Origin: Candidatus Peregrinibacteria bacterium
GTDB lineage: Bacteria; Patescibacteriota; Gracilibacteria; UM-FILTER-43-11; JACRIE01
DNA length: 64,000 nt
NCBI GenBank assembly: GCA_016220165.1
Contig: JACRIE010000010.1
Coordinates: 1-64,000, forward strand
Reading direction: 5' to 3'
Under the pieces are notes generated by a model that saw nothing but the letters and a program-made list of their open reading frames with translations, searched no databases and was not told the origin of the DNA. Made by a program: the position numbers and the translations under genes. The first letter of the stretch is position 1. Every line of letters begins with the position of its first letter. Positions 1-9,210 of the stretch are shown here, one piece after another.

Positions 1-2
1 AT

Positions 3-110
3 AGCTGCGACGGCTCATTCGCCCACTGGAAAGCGAAGCTCAGCGTACATCGCGGCCTGAAATGGGACAGGAAAAGAAAAATGATGAACTATCTTTTGGA
101 GAATTCTTAA
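3..110 (+). CDS. C-terminal fragment of an unknown protein
   Basis: A reading frame is open from the window edge to a TAA at 108-110 and gives 35 residues rich in Lys, Arg and Trp, ending in a short helical tail (MMNYLLENS). The composition looks like a genuine basic C-terminus, but the fragment is too short to assign a family. It converges on groEL, with a terminator hairpin between the two. It could also be chance, since nothing upstream can be seen. Confidence 0.4.
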   Translation, partial: SCDGSFAHWKAKLSVHRGLKWDRKRKMMNYLLENS

Positions 111-173
111 AGCCAGCCCGCAAATTTTACCTTTATGCCGATAGATTCAACATAATTAAGGTATTAGATTTCA

Positions 174-201
174 AAAGCCCCCCGCCGCGGCGGGGGGCTT
201 T
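174..201 (-). terminator. Rho-independent terminator of groES-groEL
   Basis: A very GC-rich stem (AAAGCCCCCCG paired with CGGGGGGCTTT, loop CCGCGG) lies eight bases beyond the groEL stop. Read on the minus strand it is followed by a short T run. The stem ends in A/T pairs on both sides, so it could also terminate the plus-strand fragment ending at 110. Confidence 0.85.
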
Positions 202-208
202 CTTCTGT

Positions 209-1946
<1,738 letters not shown>

Positions 1947-2237
1947 CTATTTAATAATCGCCCGTATCGACGTCAGCTCAATGAGCTTGTATTCATCGCC
2001 GTCGAGTTTAACGTCGTCGCCGGAATAACGGCCGTAAAGGACGCGGTCGCCCACTTTTACCTCAATGGGAAGCTGGGTGCCGTTGCTATTGATGTTGGTT
2101 TTGGCAACCGCCATCACTTCGCCTTCTTGAGGCTTTTCTTTGCTGGCGGTGTCAGGAATAACGATTCCGCTTTTGGTCACCTCTTCAGCCTTCATAGGCT
2201 TGATGACCGCGTAACCGTTCAGAGGAGTGATCTTCAT
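1947..2237 (-). CDS. groES: Co-chaperonin GroES (Hsp10)
   Basis: Ten-kilodalton lid of the GroEL cage. The 96-residue product matches the family length. It contains the N-terminal ITPLNGYAVIKP strand, the mobile-loop region around residues 16-32 (KAEEVTKSGIVIPDTASKEK), the GEVMAV block, and the VGDRVLYGRYSG motif. It is the first gene of the groES-groEL operon. A TTGACG promoter and a CIRCE operator lie immediately upstream (2268-2325), so HrcA-type heat-shock repression is likely, although hrcA itself is not in the window. Confidence 0.97.
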   Translation of the reverse strand: MKITPLNGYAVIKPMKAEEVTKSGIVIPDTASKEKPQEGEVMAVAKTNINSNGTQLPIEVKVGDRVLYGRYSGDDVKLDGDEYKLIELTSIRAIIK

Positions 2238-2267
2238 AAGATCTTAAAATTAAGAAGTAAAACTTAG

Positions 2268-2294
2268 TTAGCACTTAAAATAAGTGAGTGCTAA
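2268..2294. promoter_or_regulatory. CIRCE operator (HrcA binding site)
   Basis: The sequence TTAGCACTT, nine bases, GAGTGCTAA matches the CIRCE consensus TTAGCACTC-N9-GAGTGCTAA with one mismatch in the left arm. It lies between the promoter and the groES start, which is the classical position for HrcA repression of groESL. Confidence 0.93.
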
Positions 2295-2297
2295 AAG

Positions 2298-2325
2298 AGT
2301 TTAACAAAACTAAAAAAAGCGTCAA
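2298..2325 (-). promoter_or_regulatory. groES promoter
   Basis: On the minus strand a TTGACG -35 (2320-2325), a 16-base spacer and TAAACT as -10 (2298-2303) lie directly upstream of the CIRCE site. The transcript start would fall in the left edge of the operator. Confidence 0.65.
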
Positions 2326-2367
2326 TAGGTTTCTAGTTGACAGTGAAAAGAATTTATTTTAATAGTA

Positions 2368-3978
2368 TTATTTTAGCAGAAGATACCCTTCGGCGCTCAT
2401 GCCGTCACGGAAAAATTGTTTTACCCATGTGGTCGACGAGAACGGAGCTAGCCAGGGGAAGCCTAAGGATTTAAGCCCTTCAAGATTTAAAAAAGTCATT
2501 TGATCATTCACTTGGGCCAAACGGCTGAGGCCTTTACGGAACGGTTGATGCTGTGACAAAACGAAACGGGGTTGCAACGAAAGGTCAATCGATTGCTGAA
2601 CCCCTGCGAAGGTATTCGACATCACCACGGCCTTTTCCATAACGCTGTAGCAGAAACCATAAACACTATCCGTGATTTCAATGCAAGCGACAGGAAAGCC
2701 TTTATAGTTTTCATTGCGTTCTTTCATTCGATTCGGATCCGCGACCAGAATTTTTGTTTGAGTGCCATCCGGCAGATCATGTATTTCCAAACGGGGCACA
2801 AATTGGGCGCCCACGCCACGAAAGCCATCGATCATTTTTTTCATCTTGGTTTCCGCAAAAGCGCGATCCGTGTGTGCTAAAACCAATTGAACCTGTAAAG
2901 GGGCAGGATCGAACGTGCTATTCTTAGGCGCGCTGATTCCTAACGCGTATTCTCCGTCAAAGAGGGGATACAGGTCATTTCTAAGGTGCACGGCATCCCC
3001 AAAGAGTCGCTTCACCTGAGCGCCAAGCAAGCCCTCAAAAATGATAGCGTACGACGGATTGATATTCTGCAGGGTTTGGAGCGTATTTTGCCATTCCTGA
3101 TCTAAGTTCGCTCCGCCGATATAAGTTAAAAGATTTTCAGCGCTTAAAAATTCAGTCAATTTATAAGAGGAGGCAGGGAAAGAAATCGTATCATCCTCTT
3201 GAGCTTCCAGAATCTCGGGACGAAACGCGGAATAGGTATTGAATTTCAGTCCTTGTTGATCTTGTTGGATCGTAAAGGAGACATGATCGATGATTTTTTC
3301 CAGCGGGCCGGAAAGATCTTTAAAAGTTTTATTGATCGCGAAACTCAGCAAGGAATCAAACGAGGAACTTTTTAAATATCCACGGATCCAGGGTTTTCGG
3401 GGGAGTTGCGAACTTGATTTTTCAAAAAGAGATTCTTCTTTAAGGCTTCCGCTGACAGGAGTTAATACCGTCTCTAGCGCTTTGGCATCTTTGGCAATAG
3501 CGAGATAGGGACCTACGGTTACCGAAGAGAGCGTATTCGATTGTTTGAAATACAGATCGATGGCTTCTCGATTGCGCACAGGCAGAAGCACGACAGGAGA
3601 GACGCGATCTTCTATTTTTATAAAGGCAACGGCGCCTCCCTCATAGAAAAACTGGTTGAGATCCGCCTGATCCAGGAATGAGGTAAAAAACGGCGCGAAA
3701 AGGTCAATCCAATCATGTCCTTTCAGAAAAGGCTGCAGCGCCGCAGGCGCTGACTGGCCGCTGATTTCAAGATAGCCCAAGGTCTCCTGAGCGGGCAGAT
3801 AGGCCGCGGCTGAAGAACGGCGGGAATGGAACAGGAAAAAAAAGGCCGTTGCGATAATCGCGAGGCACAAAACGCTTCCGCTCAAAGTCAATATCCATTG
3901 TCTAAGGGCAGCCGTTTGTTTTTTAGACTTAGAAGGAGCTTTTATAAGTTTGGATTTTACTTTTTGGGTCATAAGCAT
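2368..3978 (-). CDS. DUF3352-like membrane-anchored extracytoplasmic protein
   Basis: 536 residues: a basic Lys-rich cytoplasmic N-terminus, one transmembrane helix at about residues 28-50, and a long outer domain. The start of the outer domain (LPAQETLGYLEISGQ...) followed by stretches such as GGAVAFIKIED and SPVVLLPVRNREAIDLY resembles the DUF3352 family, whose function is unknown. Alternating beta-strand and helix blocks recur (residues about 60-200 and 270-500), suggesting a repeated domain. The start is MLM, so the ATG six bases further in is equally possible. The gene follows topA on the same strand, and a TGTCATCCTGAAC repeat fills the 64-base gap. Family assignment is from memory of motif style. 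Confidence 0.6.
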   Translation of the reverse strand: MLMTQKVKSKLIKAPSKSKKQTAALRQWILTLSGSVLCLAIIATAFFFLFHSRRSSAAAYLPAQETLGYLEISGQSAPAALQPFLKGHDWIDLFAPFFTSFLDQADLNQFFYEGGAVAFIKIEDRVSPVVLLPVRNREAIDLYFKQSNTLSSVTVGPYLAIAKDAKALETVLTPVSGSLKEESLFEKSSSQLPRKPWIRGYLKSSSFDSLLSFAINKTFKDLSGPLEKIIDHVSFTIQQDQQGLKFNTYSAFRPEILEAQEDDTISFPASSYKLTEFLSAENLLTYIGGANLDQEWQNTLQTLQNINPSYAIIFEGLLGAQVKRLFGDAVHLRNDLYPLFDGEYALGISAPKNSTFDPAPLQVQLVLAHTDRAFAETKMKKMIDGFRGVGAQFVPRLEIHDLPDGTQTKILVADPNRMKERNENYKGFPVACIEITDSVYGFCYSVMEKAVVMSNTFAGVQQSIDLSLQPRFVLSQHQPFRKGLSRLAQVNDQMTFLNLEGLKSLGFPWLAPFSSTTWVKQFFRDGMSAEGYLLLK

Positions 3979-3980
3979 TT

Positions 3981-4031
3981 TGTCATCCTGAACTTGTCCA
4001 TAATGGACCCCTTTGGGGTTTCAGGATGACA
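3981..4031. repeat. TGTCATCCTGAAC inverted repeat, copy 1
   Basis: About 50 bases with ends TGTCATCCTGAA and TTCAGGATGACA, fitting exactly between topA and the next gene. The segment is almost identical over some 48 bases (one clear difference) to 61854-61902, more than 57 kb away. The right arm, read on the minus strand, supplies an AGGA motif about ten bases before the downstream start codon. Confidence 0.85.
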
Positions 4032-4042
4032 ACCGAGAAGAA

Positions 4043-6259
4043 TCAGGCATTCGTCGTCGTTTCCTTGGAACATTTTTCACACTTGAGTGTATCTTTTTTA
4101 AACTCAGTCTGCAATCCGCCGCAAACACTGCAGGGGGTTTTGATGGGCTTATGCCACGTGGCGAATTTGCACTGAGGATAGGCGCTGCAGCCATAAAAAA
4201 TCTTGCCGCGTTTCGTCCGTTTTTCCGTAAGATCTTTACCGCACTCCGGACATGGGATTCCCAGCGTGTGCGCCAGAGGCTTCGTATTCTTGCACTTCGG
4301 ATAGCCGGAACAGGCCAGAAATTCTCCGAAACGTCCATTTTTAACCACCATGAGCGAACCGCATTTTTCACATTTCATGTTCGCGTATTCTTTTTCCAAC
4401 GCCTCCTGACGCGCTTCATCCGCTTTCATAGGCTTGGCGTTTTTGCATTCAGGATACTTCGAACAACTAAGAAATTTTCCATTCCGCCCAAACTTTACTT
4501 TCATGGGCGCGCCGCACTCGCCGCACACTTCGTCCGTCGTTTCATGAATAACGTCTTCTTTGCTGATGGTTTTTCCGATTGTTTCCAAATTTTTAATAAA
4601 GGGCTGATAAAAAGCGTCAATCACAGGAACCCATTTCACAACACCTTCAGCCACGTCATCCAATTTATTCTCCATGTGCGCCGTGAACTGATAGTCCACG
4701 ATATCCTTGAAATAGGAAACGAGAAAATCATTCACGATGAGCCCTATTTCGCAGGGGTACAATTTTTTGTCGACCTTCTTTTCAATATAGCCGCGCTGCA
4801 TGATCGTTGAAATGGTGGGCGCGTAAGTGGAAGGACGGCCAATGCCTTCGGCTTCCAATTTTTTGACCAGGGAGGCCTCGGTATAGCGTGGAGGCGGCTG
4901 GGTAAATTTTTGTTCGCTCCGTACTTCAAGAGTTTTGAGTGTTTCTCCTTCCTGAACGTCCGGCAGGATTTTTTCCTGATGAGCCAAAGCTTCGTCAGGA
5001 TGATCCGCTCCTTCAACATAGGCGCGCATGAATCCGGCGAACCGAATGGTTTGTCCTTTGGCCGCCAGGAGATAATCACCTGCCTGGATCGAAATCGTCG
5101 CTTGATCCAAAAGGGCCGCAGGCATCTGGGAAGCGATCGTTCGTTCCCAGATCAGTTTATACAATTTGTATTGAGAAGAATCCAAATGTTTTTTAAGCTT
5201 TTCCGGCGTCTTGGAAAGATCCGTTGGGCGAATCGCTTCGTGAGCTTCCTGCGCGCCGCGCGCCTTTTTTGTAAAAACACGGGGCGAAGAAAGGACATAC
5301 TCTTTGCCAAACATCGCGGCAATGATTTTAGGGGCCTGATGCAACGCCTCCTGGGAAAGATTATAAGAATCCGTTCTCATATAGGTAATAAGACCCGAAT
5401 GTTCAGTGCCATGTTCGACGCCTTCGTAAAGCTGTTGGGCGATCACCATGGTTTGTTTGACCGAATATCCCAATTTGCGTGACGCTTCTTGCTGAAGCGT
5501 GCTCGTGATGAAAGGAGGCGCGGGCTCGCGCTTGGATTCCCTTCGTTCAATACCCGCGACTTTGAAATCTGATTTCTTCAGGTCTTCCACGACCTTTTTT
5601 GACTCATCCCCATTTGAAATGTTTATTTTTTCAACCAGTTCCGCGGTCAGCACTCCTTTTTTTGATTCAAGATCCGCTTCGATTTTCCAGTATTCCTCGG
5701 GCTTGAACGCTTCAATCTCCCGTTCGCGTTCCGCCACAAGCCGCACCGCCACGCTTTGCACGCGGCCCGCGCTCAACCCCGCGCGAATTTTTTTCCAGAG
5801 CAAAGGGGAGAGCTTGTATCCGACCAATCGATCCAAAATACGTCGTGCCTGTTGAGCGTCCACCAAATGAAGATCGATCTCGCGGGGATTTTCCAATGCC
5901 TTCAGCACGGCATTTTTAGTAATTTCATGAAACGCGATACGTTTGGTATGCCCTTTTTTAAGTTTGAGCGCGATAGCCAAATGCCACGCGATGCTTTCCC
6001 CTTCGCGATCCTCATCCGTTGCGAGCCAGACAGTGGTGTCCAGTTTCAAAAGGCTTGTAAGCTCACGCACAACTTTCTTCTTATCAGGGCTGATTTCGTA
6101 TTCAGGTTTGTAATGGCGATCAACGTCCACGCCTAAGGTTTTTTTGGGAAGATCACGAATATGACCCATGGAAGCGCGGATCGTATATTTAGTTCCTAAA
6201 AATTTTTTGAGAGTCTTGGCTTTCGCCGGAGACTCGACAATGATCAAATTACTGCTCAT
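4043..6259 (-). CDS. topA: DNA topoisomerase I (type IA)
   Basis: Relaxes negatively supercoiled DNA by transient single-strand cleavage. The 738-residue protein has an N-terminal TOPRIM domain ([13 protein letters not shown] at 5-17; the metal-binding ATDEDREGE at 80-88). The catalytic tyrosine is Tyr293 in LITYMRTDS, and a GIGRPSTYA motif lies near 472-480. The C-terminus carries four Cys4 zinc-finger modules at about 579-605, 630-656, 670-697 and 710-730; the last is shorter and lacks the usual GRxGxFxxCS core. It is divergent from the HU gene across a 307-base regulatory region. A weak TTGACT-type -35 on the minus strand at 6315-6320 may belong to it. Confidence 0.97.
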   Translation of the reverse strand: MSSNLIIVESPAKAKTLKKFLGTKYTIRASMGHIRDLPKKTLGVDVDRHYKPEYEISPDKKKVVRELTSLLKLDTTVWLATDEDREGESIAWHLAIALKLKKGHTKRIAFHEITKNAVLKALENPREIDLHLVDAQQARRILDRLVGYKLSPLLWKKIRAGLSAGRVQSVAVRLVAEREREIEAFKPEEYWKIEADLESKKGVLTAELVEKINISNGDESKKVVEDLKKSDFKVAGIERRESKREPAPPFITSTLQQEASRKLGYSVKQTMVIAQQLYEGVEHGTEHSGLITYMRTDSYNLSQEALHQAPKIIAAMFGKEYVLSSPRVFTKKARGAQEAHEAIRPTDLSKTPEKLKKHLDSSQYKLYKLIWERTIASQMPAALLDQATISIQAGDYLLAAKGQTIRFAGFMRAYVEGADHPDEALAHQEKILPDVQEGETLKTLEVRSEQKFTQPPPRYTEASLVKKLEAEGIGRPSTYAPTISTIMQRGYIEKKVDKKLYPCEIGLIVNDFLVSYFKDIVDYQFTAHMENKLDDVAEGVVKWVPVIDAFYQPFIKNLETIGKTISKEDVIHETTDEVCGECGAPMKVKFGRNGKFLSCSKYPECKNAKPMKADEARQEALEKEYANMKCEKCGSLMVVKNGRFGEFLACSGYPKCKNTKPLAHTLGIPCPECGKDLTEKRTKRGKIFYGCSAYPQCKFATWHKPIKTPCSVCGGLQTEFKKDTLKCEKCSKETTTNA

Positions 6260-6566
6260 ATTTTTTTTAAATTTTGAATCGCCGCAAGTAAAACCTTATC
6301 GATTCAAAAATAAAAGTCAATCCTTCAAGGTTTCAGAATAATATTCAAAAATGTTTTTTATAAGCCGTTCTAAGTTATTTTTAAGTGATGTTACATTTTA
6401 AAACCAAAAAAAAGTCAAATCAGGAGCTAATGGCTTTAAAACGGTTTAAAAACTGTATAAAAAAATTAGACAGTCGACTTTTTCGCTTAAGAAAGACAAG
6501 AAAGTCTTGCAAGGCCATTTATTCGTGATTATACTGCCGTTAGTTTAATTTTTAATCATTATCACT
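6260..6566. promoter_or_regulatory. Divergent topA / HU intergenic region
   Basis: AT-rich and free of convincing genes. It holds the well-formed HU promoter at 6507-6535 and a weaker candidate for topA (TTGACT complement at 6315-6320, with a poor -10 sixteen bases on). Several A-tracts and short inverted words (GATTCAAAAAT, AAGAAAGACAAG/AGTCTT) are present, but no regulator-specific site that I recognise. Confidence 0.5.
6507..6535 (+). promoter_or_regulatory. HU promoter
   Basis: TTGCAA (6507-6512), 17 bases, TATACT (6530-6535). The predicted start near 6542 leaves a leader of about 25 bases with no Shine-Dalgarno motif. Confidence 0.75.
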
Positions 6567-6842
6567 ATGACGAAGCAAGATCTCGTTGCGGCTATCGCCG
6601 CCGCCGCCGGTGTCACCAAAAAGACAGCCGGAGAAGCTCTTGAGGCTCTATTGGGTGCAGTCACTCAATCTCTCAAGAAAGGAAAGAACGTTACCATCAC
6701 TGGTTTCGGTACTTTCCGCGTAAGCCATCGCGCTGCTAGAACAGGCGTGAACCCACGCAACCCTGGACAGAAGATCAAGATCCCGGCCATGAACATTCCC
6801 GCTTTCAAAGCTGGCAAGTCTCTCAAGGACGCTGTCCGATAA
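6567..6842 (+). CDS. hup: DNA-binding protein HU
   Basis: Small nucleoid protein that bends and compacts DNA as a dimer. The 91 residues are the usual length. MTKQDLVAAIAAAAGVTKK opens the helical dimerisation part, TITGFGTFRV and RAARTGVNPRNPGQKIKIPA form the beta-arm with its conserved Asn-Pro tip, and FKAGKSLKDAV is the C-terminal helix. It is monocistronic, with its own promoter and a strong terminator right behind. Confidence 0.97.
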   Translation: MTKQDLVAAIAAAAGVTKKTAGEALEALLGAVTQSLKKGKNVTITGFGTFRVSHRAARTGVNPRNPGQKIKIPAMNIPAFKAGKSLKDAVR

Positions 6843-6868
6843 ATCGTGGTTTTTTTAATCCGATTTCA

Positions 6869-6903
6869 AAAAGCCCTCCAGAGTACTCGGGAGGGCTTTT
6901 TAG
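6869..6903 (+). terminator. Rho-independent terminator of the HU gene
   Basis: AAAAAGCCCTCC and GGAGGGCTTTTT form a 12-bp stem around a ten-base loop, followed by further T residues. It lies 27 bases after the stop codon. Confidence 0.92.
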
Positions 6904-6956
6904 TTGCCTTTTTTTCGGGCGCTTTTATACTGATTGGGCGATTATGAATAATAAGT

Positions 6957-7042
6957 GACGAGAGACGAGCTAACAGTGACGAGTTACAAGTTTTTTCTCG
7001 TCACTTGTCACTCGTCACTAAAAATTTATCCTATAAATTTTT
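6957..7042. repeat. Word-repeat leader before trxA, related to the groEL leader
   Basis: Variants of GTGACGAG and its complement CTCGTCAC alternate across about 60 bases and can fold on themselves. They end in TAAAAATTTATCCTATAAAT just ahead of the trxA start. Reverse-complemented, this is nearly the same as 1873-1948 before groEL. Confidence 0.8.
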
Positions 7043-7045
7043 CTT

Positions 7046-7372
7046 ATGTCTTTCGCTCAAGATACAACCGGCGCCACCTTTAAAAAGGATGTGCTCGACG
7101 TTAAAAACACTCCCGTTATCGTTGATTTCTGGGCCCCGTGGTGCGGCCCCTGTAAAATGCAGGGCCCCATCCTCGACGAATTTTCAAAAGAAATGGGCGC
7201 TCAGGTGAAGGTCTGCAAAGTCAACGTCGATGACGAAAGCGATCTCGCTATTCAATATGGCATCATGAGCATTCCCGCGCTCAAAATCTTCAAAAACGGA
7301 GAACTGGCCGAAGAAATGGTCGGCGTGCACAGCAAGGAACAACTCAAAAAGGCGATCGAAAAGCACGTCTAG
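7046..7372 (+). CDS. trxA: Thioredoxin
   Basis: Cytosolic dithiol/disulfide oxidoreductase. The 108-residue protein has the canonical active site WCGPC in FWAPWCGPCKM (about residues 28-38), preceded by the VIVDF strand. It also has the cis-Pro segment SIPALKIFKNGE and the usual C-terminal helix. No Shine-Dalgarno is visible; the start codon directly follows the repeat leader shared with groEL. The gene behind it has its own promoter, so trxA is probably monocistronic or part of a loose group with HU. Confidence 0.96.
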   Translation: MSFAQDTTGATFKKDVLDVKNTPVIVDFWAPWCGPCKMQGPILDEFSKEMGAQVKVCKVNVDDESDLAIQYGIMSIPALKIFKNGELAEEMVGVHSKEQLKKAIEKHV

Positions 7373-7435
7373 AACGGATAGCGGCTTCAATATGGCCCCT
7401 TCGGGGACTCGAATAGTGGTTCCGAAGCCGATCAT

Positions 7436-7463
7436 TTGACAAATTTTAAAAAATTGGTATTAT
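7436..7463 (+). promoter_or_regulatory. Promoter of the paralogous gene pair
   Basis: TTGACA (7436-7441), 16 bases, TATTAT (7458-7463), 30 bases before the ATG at 7493. An imperfect hairpin (CGGCTTC ... GAAGCCG, 7381-7430) just upstream may end the trxA transcript. Confidence 0.8.
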
Positions 7464-7492
7464 TAAAAACTAGATTTTTTAAAATTTGTTTT

Positions 7493-8107
7493 ATGTCAAA
7501 GACGTCTGATGAAAAGATGGCAGACAATCTGCTGAATAGGCAGGAAATGAAAATGTTATTGCACCCCAGTGCCGCGGCAGTTTTAAATCAGCTGGCTAAT
7601 TTGTCGAGTGTCCGGCAGTGGCTGATCCGACGTTTTAGGGAAATTCATTTGGCTGATCACACAAGATCTGCGGTGCATTTAGAGTTGAATGCCTGGAATG
7701 AAAAAGGATACGGCCTCCAGAGTATGTCCGTAATGGCCAGGGCGCAGGGGAACCCTCTGAGGTTGCCGGGCGAATGGAAAGACCCGACGATCGGTATCGT
7801 GGCTCCGGACATGCTCGACGCACCGGGGGAGTACGGAATTGCTGATTTTGATATTGACGCGGGCAAAACTGAAGAATGCCACGTTCTCTCGCCGGGCGGA
7901 ATCCTTCTGGAATCCGTTATAAAAGGAAAGCATCCAGACAGGCCGCCGAATCTTCTTTCGTTCGGACGAACGACGGTGGCATACGGCCCTGATCAGGCCA
8001 TGCGCGCGTTCGTCGAATTGGCGAAAGGTTCGGAGGGGCCACGGCAGAAGATTGAGGCAGTTTTAAAAAGTGGCGTTTACGTGTGCCGGTTTTTAATCCA
8101 GAGATAA
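7493..8107 (+). CDS. Unknown protein, first of a tandem paralogous pair
   Basis: 204 residues counted from the ATG at 7493. A longer frame begins inside the promoter at 7436 and is unlikely. No signal peptide or membrane segment is seen. It aligns by eye with the next gene product: both have LHPSA near the N-terminus, then a charged helix, a beta-strand HLEL/VLHL block, the motif I-G/D-I-x-A-P-x-M-x-x-x-P (DPTIGIVAPDMLDAPGEYG here), an acidic strand, and a C-terminal SGVYVCRFLI strand. I do not recognise the family. The tandem arrangement, 12 bases apart, points to a duplicated gene working as a pair. Confidence 0.75.
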   Translation: MSKTSDEKMADNLLNRQEMKMLLHPSAAAVLNQLANLSSVRQWLIRRFREIHLADHTRSAVHLELNAWNEKGYGLQSMSVMARAQGNPLRLPGEWKDPTIGIVAPDMLDAPGEYGIADFDIDAGKTEECHVLSPGGILLESVIKGKHPDRPPNLLSFGRTTVAYGPDQAMRAFVELAKGSEGPRQKIEAVLKSGVYVCRFLIQR

Positions 8108-8119
8108 TTTTAAAACTTT

Positions 8120-8794
8120 ATGATCCGTCCTTCCCCGCAACAATACGAGAATCTGGCCGTCGAGACATTGAAAGGGATTTTGACCTCCCTGCATCCTTCT
8201 GCTCGCGAACAGTTGGAACACAGTGTATACCATGCCAGAAAATGGGTTTCAGAACAATTTGCAGCTCGTCTGAAAGGAGAGCAGGGAAGAGCGGTGACGG
8301 AAGTGATTCCTTTGAACGAAACAGAAAGACTTGGGTGTCAGAGGATTGTTTTACATCTAAGAAGGGCGGGGGATGATCAAGACCTGCTGATTAGCGGTCG
8401 CGACAAAGAAGGCATTGAATACATTGAAGACCGGTCGCCCTCAATTGATATTCTTGCCCCCGGAATGATTGCAGGTCCGCATCGACTGGGAGAAGTCGAG
8501 ATCGCCATAGAAGAAAGGCATGGAATAAAGCTTAGTAATTTGTCTAGTTTTAATGATCTGCACATAAGAGAGGCATATCCGCAAAACCATTCAAAAAAAG
8601 GCGAAACGCTCCCCGAAGTCCCTTTGATTTTTTTAGCCAAAGGAAATGAGAGAACCGTATGGACGGCAAGGGGCGGAGTCCTGCGCGTGCTCATGGAGGC
8701 GCACCCTGATCGGATACGCAAAGATCCGCCTCTTGGGAGAGGCCTCGCTTCCGGAACCTGTGGGGTTCAATTTCTCGTTGAAGCATCGGCTTGA
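8120..8794 (+). CDS. Unknown protein, second of the tandem paralogous pair
   Basis: 224 residues, soluble, no recognised domain. Matching landmarks with the preceding gene are LHPSAREQLEHS, RIVLHLRRAG, PSIDILAPGMIAGPHRLGEV and the C-terminal SGTCGVQFLVE. Relative to its partner it carries an extra segment around residues 145-180 (HIREAYPQNHSKKGETLPE). It is co-transcribed from the promoter at 7436 and convergent with the RNase H gene, which ends 12 bases away. Confidence 0.75.
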   Translation: MIRPSPQQYENLAVETLKGILTSLHPSAREQLEHSVYHARKWVSEQFAARLKGEQGRAVTEVIPLNETERLGCQRIVLHLRRAGDDQDLLISGRDKEGIEYIEDRSPSIDILAPGMIAGPHRLGEVEIAIEERHGIKLSNLSSFNDLHIREAYPQNHSKKGETLPEVPLIFLAKGNERTVWTARGGVLRVLMEAHPDRIRKDPPLGRGLASGTCGVQFLVEASA

Positions 8795-8805
8795 AGCATC
8801 GGCCG

Positions 8806-9210
8806 CTATAGCGGCTCACCCCCATACATCGCCTCATTCGCAAGCGCATCCGCAAGCGCGTTCTCCTCACGCGGGACGTGACTGACCGTGAAGCTTCCGA
8901 ATTGACCAATCAATTGTTGAACCTCCAGAAAGAGCGGCTTCACGTTCGGGCTTTTGACCTTATACCGTCCGTTCAGTTGTTCCACAACGAGCTGGCTGTC
9001 CATGAAACAGCGGATTTCCGGCGTGCCGATTTTCTCTTTCACTTGTTTCAGAGCGTGGATGAGCGCTTGATATTCGGCCTGATTATTGGTGACTTTACCG
9101 AAGAATCGCTCGCCTTTCAAAACGATTTTTCCGTCACGGAAAACGACGAACCCACCGCCTCCTAGCCCCGGATTCCCGCGCGCCCCGCCGTCGACGAAGA
9201 GGTCGATCAT
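8806..9210 (-). CDS. rnhA: Ribonuclease HI family protein
   Basis: Degrades the RNA strand of RNA-DNA hybrids, for example R-loops and primers. 134 residues form a compact RNase H fold with the expected acidic residues: Asp in LFVDGGARGNPG at the N-terminus, Glu in NNQAEY, Asp in CFMDSQLVVEQ, and a C-terminal Asp in REENALADALA. It lacks the basic protrusion of the E. coli enzyme and resembles the shorter RNase HI type. Its start overlaps the end of secD by four bases, so the two are translationally coupled. Confidence 0.93.
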   Translation of the reverse strand: MIDLFVDGGARGNPGLGGGGFVVFRDGKIVLKGERFFGKVTNNQAEYQALIHALKQVKEKIGTPEIRCFMDSQLVVEQLNGRYKVKSPNVKPLFLEVQQLIGQFGSFTVSHVPREENALADALANEAMYGGEPL

